DNA of 64,000 bases, taken from contig NC_081406.1 in the NCBI RefSeq assembly GCF_030272615.1, forward strand, positions 165,771,521 to 165,835,520, read 5' to 3'. Below, piece by piece: positions 22,360 to 34,352 of the stretch (position 1 is the stretch's first letter; the number at the start of each line of letters is the position of its first letter). A model generated the notes under the pieces. The model was not told where the DNA came from. It made no database searches and saw nothing but the letters and a program-made list of their open reading frames with translations. A program made the position numbers and the translations under genes. The DNA is from Cryptomeria japonica (lineage: Eukaryota; Streptophyta; Pinopsida; Cupressales; Cupressaceae).

Positions 22360-23330
22360 GAAGGGTTCTATGTATTTAAGTGCTTCATGTTTTGGTAGAT
22401 AGATCGTTGGATGTAGATTAATTGTGCCCATGGTAACTACGTTTGTCGGTTCTATTAGGATAGATGAGTTCTCTTGATAAATTTCAGGTAAGGTGTCAAA
22501 TCTCCCATCTTCCAACGCCTCGAGGAGATTTTCACCCTTAGATGCGTCCTTTATTTTTACTTTTTCTCAATCTAATGTTGCCAATAAATGGTTTTCAACA
22601 TTAGACTTGATATTGGTTTCTTTATTTTCACTTTTGTGAATAGGATATTTGGTACCCACCTGACTCGAAGATACATTAGCAAAATCCCTGGTGAAAGTTG
22701 TTGTGGGTTTGATTTCATTAAGATATAAGGATATGGCATGGTCATTAGGGAAGGTATTAATGGTGGCACATCCTTCATTTTCTCAGTCCATAGGTTCAGG
22801 ATGGATTAGAGGTGAAGGATCTTCAAGTTGAATTGTTTCAAAGATATTAGGGGTCGTGATAGAGATGCCAAAGCTTTCAGTATGTATTTCCATGTCTAGA
22901 ACGATACTCTCCTTAGAATGACCTCTTGCAAGTAGCTCCTGATCATCCTCAATTAAGTCCAAGTCAGCCGAATGTGATTGTGATTCAAGTGGGCTAGTTC
23001 CTAACATTTGTCCTGCATACGTTTGAACTACATTGACATCTACATCTACTTCTTCCCTTTCAATTTCAAGTTGCTCTTGTTTGTTTTTCCATGATAGAAA
23101 ATATTCTCCATTCCCTCGATCTCTTAGATGCATTCATTTTTTCAGGCTTGAAAAAATTGATGCAAATGATTGTTCCTTGGATTGTGTGCCTGAAAATACT
23201 TCATGTCTATTATGTGGAATAATGACCTCTTGAGCTAGTTTTAGATTATTACAACATTGCAGTGGATTTGAGTTTGCTAAGATCATGATTTCCTATCCAT
23301 TGTATGGAAATTTCAAGCACTCTTGACATG
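22360..23330 (-). pseudogene. Linker frame of gypsy unit B (RT missing)
   Basis: Frames 23133-22783 and 22778-22572 match the linker of unit A, with an acidic DLDLIEDDQELLARGHSKES segment. No reverse-transcriptase motif in any frame. Confidence 0.6.
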
Positions 23331-23643
23331 TTGATAGAATAGCCTACATGACATGTATCCATGGTCTTCCCAAGAGTATGTTGTATGGTAGTTTCAAGTC
23401 TAGAAATTGGCATGATGTGTCTTTTTACAAAGGTCCCACTCTGATGGGTAATATCACCACTCCTTTAGAGGAACACTCTTCTTGATCATATGCTTTGAAT
23501 GTGATCTTTTTCCAGGGATCAACTGCATATTCTGTATAACCTAGAGCATGGACAAGACTCAATGAGAAAATGTTTAAGCCAACTCCTCCATCTATTAGGA
23601 CACGTTTAACATGCGTTCTATGAATGAGGAGTTCAATTTGCAA
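23330..23643 (-). pseudogene. Retropepsin remnant, gypsy unit B
   Basis: The frame starts MQIELLIHRTHVKRVLIDGG and keeps the DGG active-site triplet and GLNIFSLSLVHALGY. Past the first 72 codons a stop at 23425 interrupts it before the LLGRPWIHDMQAI-like part, which is still readable downstream. Confidence 0.75.
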
Positions 23644-23649
23644 GGAAGC

Positions 23650-24070
23650 ATTTGAGGATGTTGCAAGGAATCAATGATTAGATATGAAGGAGATGAGCTT
23701 TGAATAGGATCCTCTAAAATAGGGTTAATGGCCATTATGGATTACCCTTGGGGAACATTATCTTTGGGTGTATTGTTTGATAATGATGCTATGGAAGGTG
23801 TTTGCAAGTTTTTAAGAGGTGTAGGAATAGACGCCTTTGGAGAGTCAATTTTATTATGGGGGGATAAGCCATTGCTAGACATAGATGTGCAATTTTGATC
23901 TTCCTTAGCAAAATCCTTTAGGGATCTCTTTAAGAGTTGCATAAAAGAGCCACCTTTCTTTGAATATGTATTTGAATCCTTGTGAGGTTTTGACATAGTT
24001 GGATTTTGATTTTGGACTTATTTGATTTCTCTGATATGTTGGCTTGTTATGTCTTCTTGTTGTAGTTTGG
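23650..24070 (-). pseudogene. Short N-terminal frame, gypsy unit B
   Basis: The 84-codon frame 23996-23742 begins MSKPHKDSNTYSKKGGSFMQ and includes NGLSPHNKIDSPKASIPTP. It is hydrophilic, with no capsid-like fold recognised. Confidence 0.5.
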
Positions 24071-24722
24071 TTTGGTATGTCATGTTTCTATGATTTTTTG
24101 TTATTTCAAATGTTTCTATTTTTATTTCTATGATCTTCTGTCTTTGTGCTCTAGTTAAAATGGGCATACACGTGTGTTGGATATTGTGCTAGGATTCGAT
24201 TGTCTAAAAGTTTTTTCGATAAGTGATCAACTGTCAAGGTAGATATGATAGAGTTATATGACATGAAAAGAGGATTCAAGTGTTTAAAAGTTTGCAAGTT
24301 TTTCAATTTTCAGTTTTGGAGTGCAATGATGATTTTGGTAAAAATCCAAGTCCAATAGGAACAATATATCCTATGACGTGGGACAAGGTTATCTTGACCA
24401 AATGTTGTAGTTTAGTGATAGAGGATGATAGATCCTAATGAGAAATTATGTTTGAGTGATCAGTTTACCAAAGAGGGTGATGATGCACTTTGAGAGGTTT
24501 AAATCTTGAACTTGTTGAGGGTAAATACTTGAAAATATTGAGGTATCTATTTCTAGAATCCAATTTTGACAGATGATAACTTGACCAAGTGAACCAAGAA
24601 GACAATCTAAGCACAAAGCGATAGATATCAGGTGTTTATGCTCACTATAAATTGACCAAGCAAATATGACAGATCTGAAAAAGACATGCAAAAAGATAGT
24701 TCTGGATCAATAGAGACATAAA

Positions 24723-24968
24723 TTCGTACGACAGTTTAAGCAGCTTCAGATGACTATACATACATGCCCATACGACAAATTAGGAATCTCATATGACAAA
24801 GCATAGGCTCGTACGGCAATTCCCCCTAAGCAAAACGATAAACCATAGGCCTCATATGACAAAACTTATTGAGCTACACGACAAAAGATAACATAAAATT
24901 TTCTACTAAACAGGCTCGTACGATGATGCTCACCGGACCATACGACAAACTAGATGCCTCGTACAACA
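24723..24968. repeat. TCGTACGA-like site cluster 1, unit B
   Basis: Colinear with cluster 1 of unit A, with about nine or ten degenerate sites. Some sites are closer to the palindrome here than in unit A, and others are more diverged. Confidence 0.6.
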
Positions 24969-25995
24969 GAGAACAAAATAGAGAAAAATATGTTTGTTTG
25001 GCCAAATTTTGATCAGCGAAGTCTAATTTTTTGCTTCTGTTTTCCAATTTTAGATGTCTCATTTTCCGATTTAGGGACAAATACATAGCAAACACGCGAT
25101 ATGTTAAGTGACCTCAAGTACAATACGCTACCTAAGGAAGTCGGCTAAGAGAGAAAACCTTTGCTTGCAAACTTAGGTACACACCCAATAGCTAATCAGA
25201 ATACAACTGTAGAGTCTCACGCAATGGATTATCAATGCCGTATTATCCGACTCCAAATGCTAATGGGGGCACGATATGGCAAGTGTCTTGGGAGAGTTAC
25301 TATTTCTCTTGCACAAAGATTATCCCCCTTTCGCAGGTGAATTGGGTAGCTTCTAATTTTAATTGGAACTAGTCAGGGATTCGTTCGGCTCGTCGAGGTA
25401 TAAACTCAATTAAGAGGTCTCCCAGCCTTGAAAACCAAGTTTTGATATACCTGAAGGTGCAGAGGAGAGCTATTCCCAAGCACTATCGTTGACTTGATTT
25501 TCATCAAATCATGTTTATTTTATAGTGGGTTGGAGTACTTGGCATTAGCCGTTCCCACTTGGGTCGTTCCCCTCTCATCAACCTTAATGGCTAAGAGTTA
25601 TTAGCTCCTCGAGAGGGTAGGCCTGCTAAAGATATGCACTAATGAAATCAAAGGATGAGTCTGGCTTTTTGATCACCTAAAAAAGCCTATCACCAAAACA
25701 TATAATACATGATTGTTCATTTCCATTAGCAAAAACAAGTGTGCCTAGAAAAATTTAAAGAAGACATAAATTTTGGTTGAGTCCTCCTAGGCAACCTGCA
25801 AAATAGATACATTAGTAGTCATGATGTGTTTTGGTGAAATGAATCTTTGACAAGCATAATCTTTGACAATCATCCTTCAAAAACCAGTTAGGCTGTCGAA
25901 AAACTCACAAACAGACCAAGGTTAGCATTAGTAATAATCGAATTAAAGCATGAAATCCTAAAATGCAATCTATTTTGAAAACACAGAAGTAGAAT

Positions 25996-26135
25996 GTCGT
26001 ACGACAATATTTACCTATTCCTAAGAGTGCAAAAATAGGCTCATACGACAATTCAGAAGCTCATACGAGTAAGAAAGAATTATCGTCCAAGTTCATAAAG
26101 GAGCTCGTATGAGCTAGAAAAGGAACTCGTACGAG
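25996..26135. repeat. TCGTACGA-like site cluster 2, unit B
   Basis: Five clear sites (GTCGTACGAC, CTCATACGAC, CTCATACGAG, CTCGTATGAG, CTCGTACGAG) in 140 bp. Two sites seen in unit A are lost by a small deletion. Confidence 0.6.
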
Positions 26136-26634
26136 ATTATGATTCAGACCCGGCTAGAAATGAAGATTTGATGATGCTTGAAGGGCCAAAAATGAGATTT
26201 CCAGCCCCATGGTGGCACCAAAATTTCGTGCCTATGAAGTGTGATACCTGCAGCTGCAACACAAACATTCAATAGATCATTACAAGCATGGTTAGCAAAT
26301 TTAAAGAAAAAAAAGATAAAACCATGCCAAAGCGATCTATCGCCTCCTAAGAGATGCAAGTGTGGATATGCTCTAAGATCTGGATAAGCAAATTCCAGTG
26401 ACTTGACTACACCTAGATGGAGGATTTGAAATGATAATGATTCATTTAAGCTAGAAAAGAGAATGATTAAGCTACATGATTTAATGATTATGCTAGAAAA
26501 TGATCAAATTAAGGTAGATCTAAGATGCAATTGCGTATAATAACAATGCTCAAATGATATGCTAAAATATATGCCTATAGTAACAATGCCTAAACTACAA
26601 ATGAGATGGATGAATTGTGCTTCAACATGGGGGA

Positions 26635-26642
26635 TATTTATA
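26635..26642 (-). promoter_or_regulatory. LTR C TATA box
   Basis: TATAAATA on the minus strand, in the same context as in LTRs A and B. Confidence 0.6.
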
Positions 26643-27071
26643 GGATTTCCAAGGCCAGGGGTGAGGTGGCAAGAATCAACGGTCAAGATTGAGTATGAAG
26701 ATATCAATGGTGAAATTGGAGGTGGTCGGAAAAGAGGTTGGAGGAAAGGGGACATTTGTCATCTTTGTGGTGACAAGTGTCAAGGAGCTTCCAAGAGAGG
26801 GGACATGTGGCCAAAGAATTCCATGTGTCTCAAGGGGAGAGTATCCACAACATAAGAGGTTAGGACGTGCAAGCTAAGATAGGGTTAATTAAACCCAGGG
26901 TTAGATGGAATGGGTTAGGTTTAGGAGTGGTTAGAAGTTAGGAGGCATGTGGGGAATTCAAATTTAAAAATTTAAATAATAAGAAAATCATAATTAATTT
27001 TCAACAACTCATAAATTGATTTGTTTTAATTAATTAGGAGATTTAGAAGAAATGAATTTGATGGGGGAAGA

Positions 27072-27095
27072 ATTAATTAATTTGAATTAATTAAT
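27072..27095. repeat. AT palindrome in LTR C U3
   Basis: Same perfect 11-bp arms as in LTRs A, B and D. Confidence 0.7.
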
Positions 27096-28880
27096 CAATG
27101 GGGACTATTGAAATGAACCTATTAAATAAATCCTTAGATTTATTAATAAGTAGATGAGTGGGAGAATTTAATCATATTGTTAATGAATTCAATTAAATTG
27201 GGAAGGAGGATTAATTAAATAATTACTTGTTCATCAATTATCTTTAGACCATTTTTAGGTGTATACATTTTGCCCCTCTTTGAAGCGAGGTGTGATGACA
27301 CGTTGATTCAAAGAATAATTTCATTTTGATATTGATTTGATAGGATGCCATAGACATTGATTGATAAACTGTGTTACAATTATGTCCCCTCGGGAGATCA
27401 ATTGAGATATATGAATTGGTGGAATGTTTTGGATGATTGTGAAATTGATGTCCCAATTATAAAAGCTCTGATTTTGCAAATTTGATTGATGAAATTGTGA
27501 GTTCTTTGATCATGATACTGTAGTTCTTGATGTGATGATTGATAAATCTTGATTGATAAGATAAGATTTATTAGATTGATAAGATCTAGATTTAGTTTGG
27601 TTTAAGGAATGACACCTCCTATATAAGACAAAGATGATCAAATAGTGTCTGGTTTCAGGAATGATATATCTTTTATAAGACTTGATCAGAATGTCTGGTT
27701 CCAGGAAAGACACATCCTGTATAAGACATGATAGAATAGATCAGATGCAATCGATTGATAGAATGGATAAAGAATTGACAATTTGTTCATATCAGGTTGT
27801 AGGACAATGTAGATATGCTGATGTTGGTGTGAGATAGATTTAGCCTTGGATAAGATGAAGTTGTGGGATCCCATGCAGGAATGAAATGCAAGCTAAATGC
27901 TAATGTGAATGCTAATGAAATACAAAGCTACGATCGGACCAATCACTGGATTATTTCATTTTTGTCATCATTGAGCTTTGGAAATGTGGGAAGTGAGTGC
28001 AAACATCGATGGTATAATTAACCATGATGACATGAGCACTTCTTTCCTATATTTTGATATTGCAAGTTAGCACAAGCATCGAGGTATAATTAAACCAAGA
28101 TGACCTGAGTGTTGCTTGCAAAAAATACGCAGTATTAACCATTGGTATATGGAAATCAAAAATGTCTTCTATGATACTCCGATGATCACGTCCTAAGACA
28201 AATTTGTACCTACTAATGATTAATTTAGAGACAATTGACAAGAAAAATATCATGTTCCATCCTTGTTCCTCTAGTCAAAGACATCTTGGAGTCACTCAAA
28301 AATCAGGATAGAGAAAAATCAAGATAGTAAAGTTGAACCAAAGTGCTAAAAGCAGTATCCTAAAGATATCATTCATTGAAAAATGTGCGATGTGCTTAGA
28401 ATGACATGTGATAGCTTGATGGTTAACAATGTGATCTTATGTTCAACGTTGGATGTGTCTCAGTGTTTTCGCTTGACAAATGTTGTCTATCTATTGTTTT
28501 TTCTGTTTGATTAAGTTCAAAATGATAGTAATTTTTTTCCCCTAGCTGGGTGTAGGATTTTGCCCGAAGCCTAGAAACCAAGTCATGATGATATACCCAA
28601 TGATCCAAACCATGGTGAGAGATTAGATGCGATGCCTACGTTTGTACAAAGGCATATTATGGATATGAACAATGCTGATGGAAAATGAATGCAAGTGGAA
28701 AGATGCAAGAACTAATAGATGGAAGAACTAGCTGACAGATAGTGCATGTTTTCCAGGTTTTCACCATCTGTTTTTATTGCACTTTTTCTCATATTTGATT
28801 TTTATTTATATTTTTTTAAGTTTTTATTTATTTATTTATTTATTTTTTATTTTTTTGATTTTTCACTATTTTCTGATTTT

Positions 28881-29936
28881 TTAGACATAAAACTTCTTCA
28901 GATGCATGCTATTGATGGTTTCCTTGAGCTGATCCTCGTCTTGTGTTGATAGCTGATATTCTCCTGACCCAAATACTATTGTGACCATGAATGATCCTAA
29001 CCAATTTGGTTCAAACTTCCCTTTCTTTTCTCGATCTGCATGGTTGCACGGATTTTCTTTGAGAACTAGTTCTCCAACTTGAAATGCTCTCAGTTTGACC
29101 TTGTGATTGTAACTGCAACACATTATTTGCTGATATACCTTTAAATGATCAAAGGCCTTTTGTCTTCGTCCATGAATCAATTCTAACTCTTGCAATCTAG
29201 ATACTCATTGTTCTTCATCTAGGATTAGGCCTTTCAATGATACTCAGAAAGAAGGCATCTCCACTTTGAATGGCAGTATTGATTTTGATCCGTAAACAAG
29301 AGAGAAAGGTGTGGCACCTGTTGGTGTATGGATGCTAGTACGATAGGCCCATAGAGAAGGGTTCAACTGAATATTGCAATCTTTGCCAACGTCATTCACT
29401 ATCTTTTTAAGGATTTTAAGAATAGTTTTGTTTGATGCTTCTTCTTGTCCATTTCCTTGTGGATAGTAGGGTGTGGAGAATCTGTGTTGGACCTTGAATT
29501 TTTCACATAGCTCTTGTACATCCTAATTCTTGAACGGTCGCCCATTATAAGTGATAATGATCATGGGTATTCCATAGCGACATATGATGTAGTTCAAAAT
29601 AAATGCAGCAATTTGTTTTCCTGTGATATTGATGAGAGGTACTGCCTCAATCCATTTTGTGAAATATTTTGTAGATACAAGAATGAATTTGTGACCATTG
29701 AATGAAGAAGGATTTATCTTTCCTACTAAATCAAGACCCCATTGGCAGAAAGGCCAGGATGTTGCTAAAGCATGAAGTTCTTGTGCTAGTGCATGAAACA
29801 AATTTCCATGGATCTGACATTGTTTGCATGTTCTAGCTATTTGGAAACAATGTCGTTCCATACTTGGCCAATAATAGCCCAAGAGTATGAGTTTTTTCAA
29901 AAGGGTAAGACCACTTGAATGAGCACCACAAATGTC
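28881..29936 (-). pseudogene. Integrase remnant, gypsy unit C
   Basis: The frame 29900-29523 begins KLILLGYYWPSMERHCFQIA, has CKQC, then WPFCQWGLDLVG (first Asp). It reads TYNG where A and B have TDNG, so the second catalytic Asp is replaced by Tyr. The C-terminal frame 29195-28881 includes GELVLKENPCNHAD and KFEPNWLGSFMVT, a well preserved integrase C-terminal domain. Stops and frameshifts separate the two parts. Confidence 0.8.
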
Positions 29937-30980
29937 CTAATGGACTTCATGTAAGGCCTTCTTAGATTCTTCTTGCTCGAGATATCTTAAAAGAGTACCG
30001 TCCAGACCTTGTTTAAACAGGGTATCTGTGACAAGAGTATAATGGGAGGATTGGCGAATAAAGTTTCTCATTTGATTTTTTGATAAATCGGGAGGTAGGG
30101 TGTTACCTTTTAGGTAGGTGTAAGTTTGGCCATAGCGGGAGGAATCATTTCCAACAAGGTGACAAATAGTTTGAGAATCAGGACAATCATATGCAGGGTA
30201 AAACAACTCTTCCACGAAGAATTCATAATGCTCTTGATTTTCCCGTGTCTGAAGGAGAGAAGCAAGTGTTGCCATGGCATCTTCTTCTTTGTTGTCATTC
30301 CTTGGAATTTGTTGAAAAGTTATTTCTACAAAATATTTCTTGAAATCATCAACCATCTTCTTATAAGGCATTAACTTTTCATCCTTTGTTTGGTAATCGT
30401 CATTAATTTGATTGATGATGAGCTGAGAGTCACCAAAGACTTGAAGTTGTGTAATGTTCCATTCTATAGCTATTTTGATACCTGTAACTAAAGCTTCATA
30501 TTCTTCTGTATTGTTGGTGCATGGAATACTTAATTTGTATGCTTTCGGAATTTTATGACCTTGCGGTGTGATGAATAGAATGCCTTCTCCTGGACTAATA
30601 TTCGGGTGATGTATTATAAGATATGGATCTACCCCTGGAATGTTTACATATGACCAGGTAAAATTTATTTGCCACCATTTGAAGGGTTCTATGTATTTTT
30701 GTGCTTCATGTTTTGATAGAGAGATTGCTGTATGTAGATCAATTATGCCCATGATAACTGCATTTGTCAATTCTATTATGATAGATGAGCTCTCTTGATA
30801 AAATTTAGGTAAGGTGTCAAGTCTCCCATGTTCTGGCACCTCGAGGAGATTTTCACCATTAGATGCATCCTTTCTTTTTACTTTTTCTCGGTCTAATGTT
30901 GCCAATAAATGGTTTTCAGCATTAGACTTGATATTGTTTTCTTTATTTTCACTTTTGCGACTAGGAGATTTGGCACCCAC
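29937..30980 (-). pseudogene. RNase H plus flanking linker, gypsy unit C (347-codon open frame)
   Basis: This is the longest open frame in the array. Residues about 1-105 are linker, about 106-235 RNase H and about 236-347 the connection to integrase (SHYTLVTDTLFKQGLDGTLL, then EESKKALHEVH). RNase H motifs are WWQINFTWSYV (first Asp position lost), TEEYEALV (Glu), VFGDSQLIINQI (Asp) and NDNKEEDAMATLAS (Asp). RNase H normally removes RNA from RNA-DNA hybrids during reverse transcription. With the first metal-binding Asp missing, this copy is expected to be inactive. The frame is open, but neighbouring frames are broken, so it is treated as part of a pol pseudogene. Confidence 0.75.
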
Positions 30981-31620
30981 TTGACTTGAAGATACATTAG
31001 CAGAATCCCTTGTGAAAGTTGTTGTGTGTTTGATTTCATTAAGATGTAAGGATATGGCATGGTCATTAGGGAAGGCATTAATGGTGGCACGTCCTTCATT
31101 TTCCTAGTCCATAGGTTCAGAATGGATTAGAGGTAAAGGATCTTTAGGTTGAATTGTTTCAAAGATATTAGGGGTCATGATAGAGATGCTAGAGATTTGA
31201 GTATGTATTTCCATGTCTAGAATGATACTCTCCTCAGAATGACCTCTTACAAGTAGCTCCTGATCGTCCTCAATTAAGTCTAAGTCAGTCGAATGTGATT
31301 CTGATTCAAGTGGGCTAGTTTTTAACGTTTGTCCTTTATACGTGTGAACTACATCGACATCTACATATGCTTCTTCCCTTTCGATTTGAAGTTCATCTTG
31401 CTTGTTTTTCCATGATAGCAAATATTCTCTGTTCCCTCGATCTCTTAGATGCATTTGTTTTTCCATGCTTGAAAAAATTGATGCAAATGATTGTTCCTTG
31501 GATTGTGTGCTTGAAGATGCTTCGTCTCTATTATGTGGAACAATGACCTCTTGAGTTGGTTTTAGATTATTACAACACTGCAATGGATTTGAGTTTGTTG
31601 AGATCGTGATTTACTGCCCA
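30981..31620 (-). pseudogene. Linker frame of gypsy unit C (RT missing)
   Basis: The 159-codon frame 31583-31104 continues from the protease end (NNLKPTQEVIVPHNRDEASS) to the acidic DLDLIEDDQELLVRGHSEES region. No reverse-transcriptase motif is present between protease and RNase H. Confidence 0.65.
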
Positions 31621-31964
31621 TTGTATGGAAATTGCAGGCACTGATGACATGTTGATAGAATAGCCTACATGTCATGTATTCATGGTCTTTCCAAGAGTAT
31701 GTTGTATGGTAATTCCAAATCTAGAACTTGGCATGTTGTGTCTTTCTGTAAAGGTCCCACTCTGATGGGTAATATCACCACTCCTTTAGAGGAACACTCT
31801 TCTTCATCATATGCTTTGAATGTGATCTTTTTCCAGGGATCAACTGCATCTTCTAAATAACCTAGAGCACGGACAAGACTCAATGAGAAAATGTTTAAGC
31901 CAACTCCTCCATCTATTAGGATACGTTTAATGAGTCTTCTATGAATGAGGACTTCAAGTTTCAA
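31621..31964 (-). pseudogene. Retropepsin remnant, gypsy unit C
   Basis: The frame 31964-31680 reads LIHRRLIKRILIDGGVGLNI (active-site DGG kept), GVVILPIRVGPL and LDLELPYNILLERP. It is followed after a stop by the HDM...CLQFPYNG-like end. It is the cleanest protease of the three units. Confidence 0.75.
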
Positions 31965-32404
31965 GGAAGCATTTGGGGATGTTGCAAGAAATCAATGCTT
32001 AGATATGAAGGAGATGAGCTTTGAATAGAATCCTCTGAAATAGGTTTAATGGGCATTATGGATATCCCTTGGGGAACAACATCTTTGGGTGTATTGTTTA
32101 ATTGTGATGCTATGGAAGGTGTTTGCAAGTTTTTAAGAGGTGTAGGAATAGACGCCTTTGGAGATTCAATTTTATTATGGGGGGATAAGCCATTGCTAGA
32201 CATAGGTGTTCAATTTTGATCTTCCTCGGCAAAATCCTTTAGGGATCTCTTTAAGAGTTGCATTAAAGATCCACCTTTCTTTGAATATGTATTTGAATCC
32301 TTGTGAGGTTTTGACATAGTTGGATTTTGATTTTGGACTTGTTTGATTTCTCTGATATGTTGGCTTGTTATGTCTTCTTCTTGTAGTTTTCTTTGGTATG
32401 TCAT
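31961..32404 (-). pseudogene. Short N-terminal frame, gypsy unit C
   Basis: Two adjacent frames (32404-32210, starting MTYQRKLQEEDITSQHI, and 32203-31961) form one hydrophilic segment of about 145 codons, split by a single stop or frameshift just upstream of the protease. There is no capsid or zinc knuckle, so the family seems to encode a very short Gag substitute. Confidence 0.5.
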
Positions 32405-32612
32405 GTTTCTATGATTTTTAGTTTTTTCAAATGTTTCTATTTATGTTTCTCTGATCTTGTGTCTCTGTGCTCTAGTTAAAATGAGCATACATGTTTGTTG
32501 GATATTGTGCTAGAATTAGATTGTCTAAATGTTGTTTCGATAAGTGATCAACTGTCAAGGTAGATATGATAGAGTGATATGACACGAAAAGAGGATTCAA
32601 GTGTTTAAAAGT

Positions 32613-33459
32613 GATAAGTGATGCATTTAAGCTAGAAAAGAGAATGATTAAGATACATGATTCAACGGTTATGGTAGAAAATGATCAAATTAAGATAGAT
32701 CTAAGATGCAATTGCTTATAATAACAATGCTCAAATGATATGCTAAAATATATGCCTATAGTAACAATGCCTAAAATGTAAATGAGAGGGGTGATTTGTG
32801 CTCCAATATGGGGGATATTTATAGCATTTCCAAGGCCAGGGGTGAGGTAGTAGGAATCAATGGTCAAGATTGAGTCTGAAGATATCAATGGTGAAATTGG
32901 AGGTTGTTGGAAAAGAGGTTGGAGGAAAGGGGACATTTGTCATTTTTGTGGTGACAAGTGTCAAGGAGCTTCCAAGAGAGGGGACATGTGGCCCAAGAAT
33001 GCCATGTGTCTCAAGGAGAGAGTATCCACACCATAGGAGGTTAGGATGTGCAAGCTAAGATAGGGTTAATTAAACCCAGGGTTAGATAGAATAGGTTAGG
33101 TTTAGGAGTGGTTAGGTTAGGTGGTTAGAAGTTAAAATGCATGTGGGGAATTCGAACTTAAAAATTCAAATAATAAGAAGGCTAATTAACTTTCAACAAC
33201 TCATAAATTGATTTGTTTTAATTAATTAGTTGATTTAGAAGAAATGAATTTGATGGGGGAGAATTAATTAATTTGAATTAATTAATCAAAGGGGACTATT
33301 GAAATGAACTTATTAAATAAATCCTTAGATTTATTAATAAGTAGATGAGTGGGAGAATTTAATCAAATTGTTAATGAATTCAATTAAATTGGGAAGGAGG
33401 ATTAATTAAATAATTTCTTTTTCAATTAATTATCTTTAGACCATTTTTAGGTGTATACA
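32613..33459 (-). repeat. Partial gypsy LTR D
   Basis: It matches LTR A from about 9850 to 10685 and lacks both ends. It keeps the TATA box (32816-32823) and the AT palindrome (33263-33286), but also has an 11-bp local expansion near 33110 (ggttaggtgg repeated). It abuts copia Gag sequence at 33460. Confidence 0.8.
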
Positions 33460-33464
33460 ACCAT

Positions 33465-34352
33465 ACTTCTACATTTATTTGACTTATGACCATATTTATT
33501 GCAATTGAAACATTGTCTAGAGAATGATGAACTATTTTGATTTTCCCTATTTCTACATTAACTTGCCATATGACCAAATTTATTGCAAACAAAGCATTTA
33601 CCATTGAATTTATAAGCATTAGGTTATCTTACCAAAGATCTCTTATTCTTTTGATGATGAGGTTTAGCATTTCTTTGACCAGATCCAGAGCTTTCTCCTT
33701 TCTAATATCCAAGTCCTCCCATATCACCTTTACTCTTCTGACTTTGTAGCATTTCATTTGGTTAGCTGAGATAGAATTGAATTTTTATTTGTAGTCATTA
33801 GTAATGGTAAGTTCATCTCTTAGAATTATGATTTGCCTTTCAAGCTCTTGCTCATTATTTTTGGAGTGTATCAATTGAAGCTTTAGCTGGTCATTTTCAC
33901 AATTTATTCTACAACATTCATCGGATCTATTCTTTAATCACCAAGTCAAAGTTTCATCATTCTTCTTCCTATCTTCAATCTCCTTTGCAGTTTCATCACA
34001 ATGGATTGCATTTCATTCTTCAATACAATATTATCCCGAGTAAGTTTTACACATTCATCTGTCTTGTCTTTTAAGACTTGGTTATCAATGCTTTGGTCTT
34101 CTTTCTCCTTGTGTTTATCCATAAACCCCTTTCTCTTTTCTTTGGATGTGTTCACTTTTTCCTTCAATGACTCAATGAAGTCTTTAGCATTGCTCAGATT
34201 TATTCTTAAGTTATTTTCTTCTTTTCTCACTATATCTATATCTTCAAGTTCCACAGTGAGTTCTTTCTATAAACAAAAGTCCATTGATTCAATATCCCAA
34301 ATCTTCCTCAAGCTATTAGGCTTCCTCCGAGGAAGTAGGATATGATACCAAT
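33465..34352 (-). pseudogene. Copia Gag remnant: coiled coil plus two CCHC knuckles
   Basis: The minus-strand frame 34254-33946 (102 codons) is a charged coiled coil (IDIVRKEENNLRINLSNAKD, then KLTRDNIVLKNEMQS). After several stops the strand encodes KCFVCNKFGHMAS followed by CFNCNKYGHKSNKC, two nucleocapsid CCHC knuckles (33610-33465). The last Cys of the first knuckle is preceded by a stop. The UBN2-type N-terminal Gag domain of copia elements is absent. The PBS TGGTATCATATCC (34338-34350), complementary in type to initiator tRNA-Met, lies two bases from the LTR. Confidence 0.7.
34338..34350 (-). promoter_or_regulatory. Primer-binding site of the minus-strand copia element
   Basis: TGGTATCATATCC on the minus strand resembles the usual plant TGGTATCAGAGC site for initiator tRNA-Met and is separated by AT from the LTR end. 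Confidence 0.65.

Larger units (their letters stand above)
20225..26223 (-). mobile_element. Internal region of gypsy unit B
   Basis: 6.0 kb, colinear with internal A. In minus-strand order it has PBS (about 26208-26221), leader with TCGTACGA clusters (26135-25996 and 24968-24723), short N-terminal frame, protease, linker without RT, RNase H, integrase, A/T-rich tail and PPT (20225-20242). It is the most complete copy that has both a leader and an intact protease active site. Confidence 0.75.
26224..28528 (-). repeat. Gypsy LTR C
   Basis: About 2.3 kb, homologous to LTRs A and B. Its TATA box is at 26635-26642 and the AT palindrome at 27072-27095. The last bases before the PPT are mutated (GATAG in place of GATCA). 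Confidence 0.8.
28529..32612 (-). mobile_element. Internal region of gypsy unit C (5' part deleted)
   Basis: Colinear with internal A and B from the PPT to the short N-terminal frame. It then breaks at about 32612, at a point matching about 24292 in unit B. The sequence resumes inside LTR D at a point matching about 26430 in unit C, so about 2.1 kb (leader, PBS and LTR end) is missing. Confidence 0.75.
9626..33459 (-). mobile_element. Tandem array of three RT-less gypsy units sharing LTRs
   Basis: Three head-to-tail copies of an element of about 8.3 kb share LTRs: LTR A 9640-11929, internal A 11930-17951, LTR B 17952-20224, internal B 20225-26223, LTR C 26224-28528, internal C 28529-32612 (truncated), partial LTR D 32613-33459. 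Orientation is minus throughout. The protease style (LIDGGVGLNIFSLSLVHALG, then GRPWIHDMQAI and CLKFPYNG) and the integrase place it in the Ty3/gypsy Tat/Ogre-like branch by family resemblance. No unit shows reverse transcriptase or capsid. The left border carries a PBS-like sequence outside LTR A, and the right border falls inside an LTR, so neither end is canonical. Confidence 0.8.
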
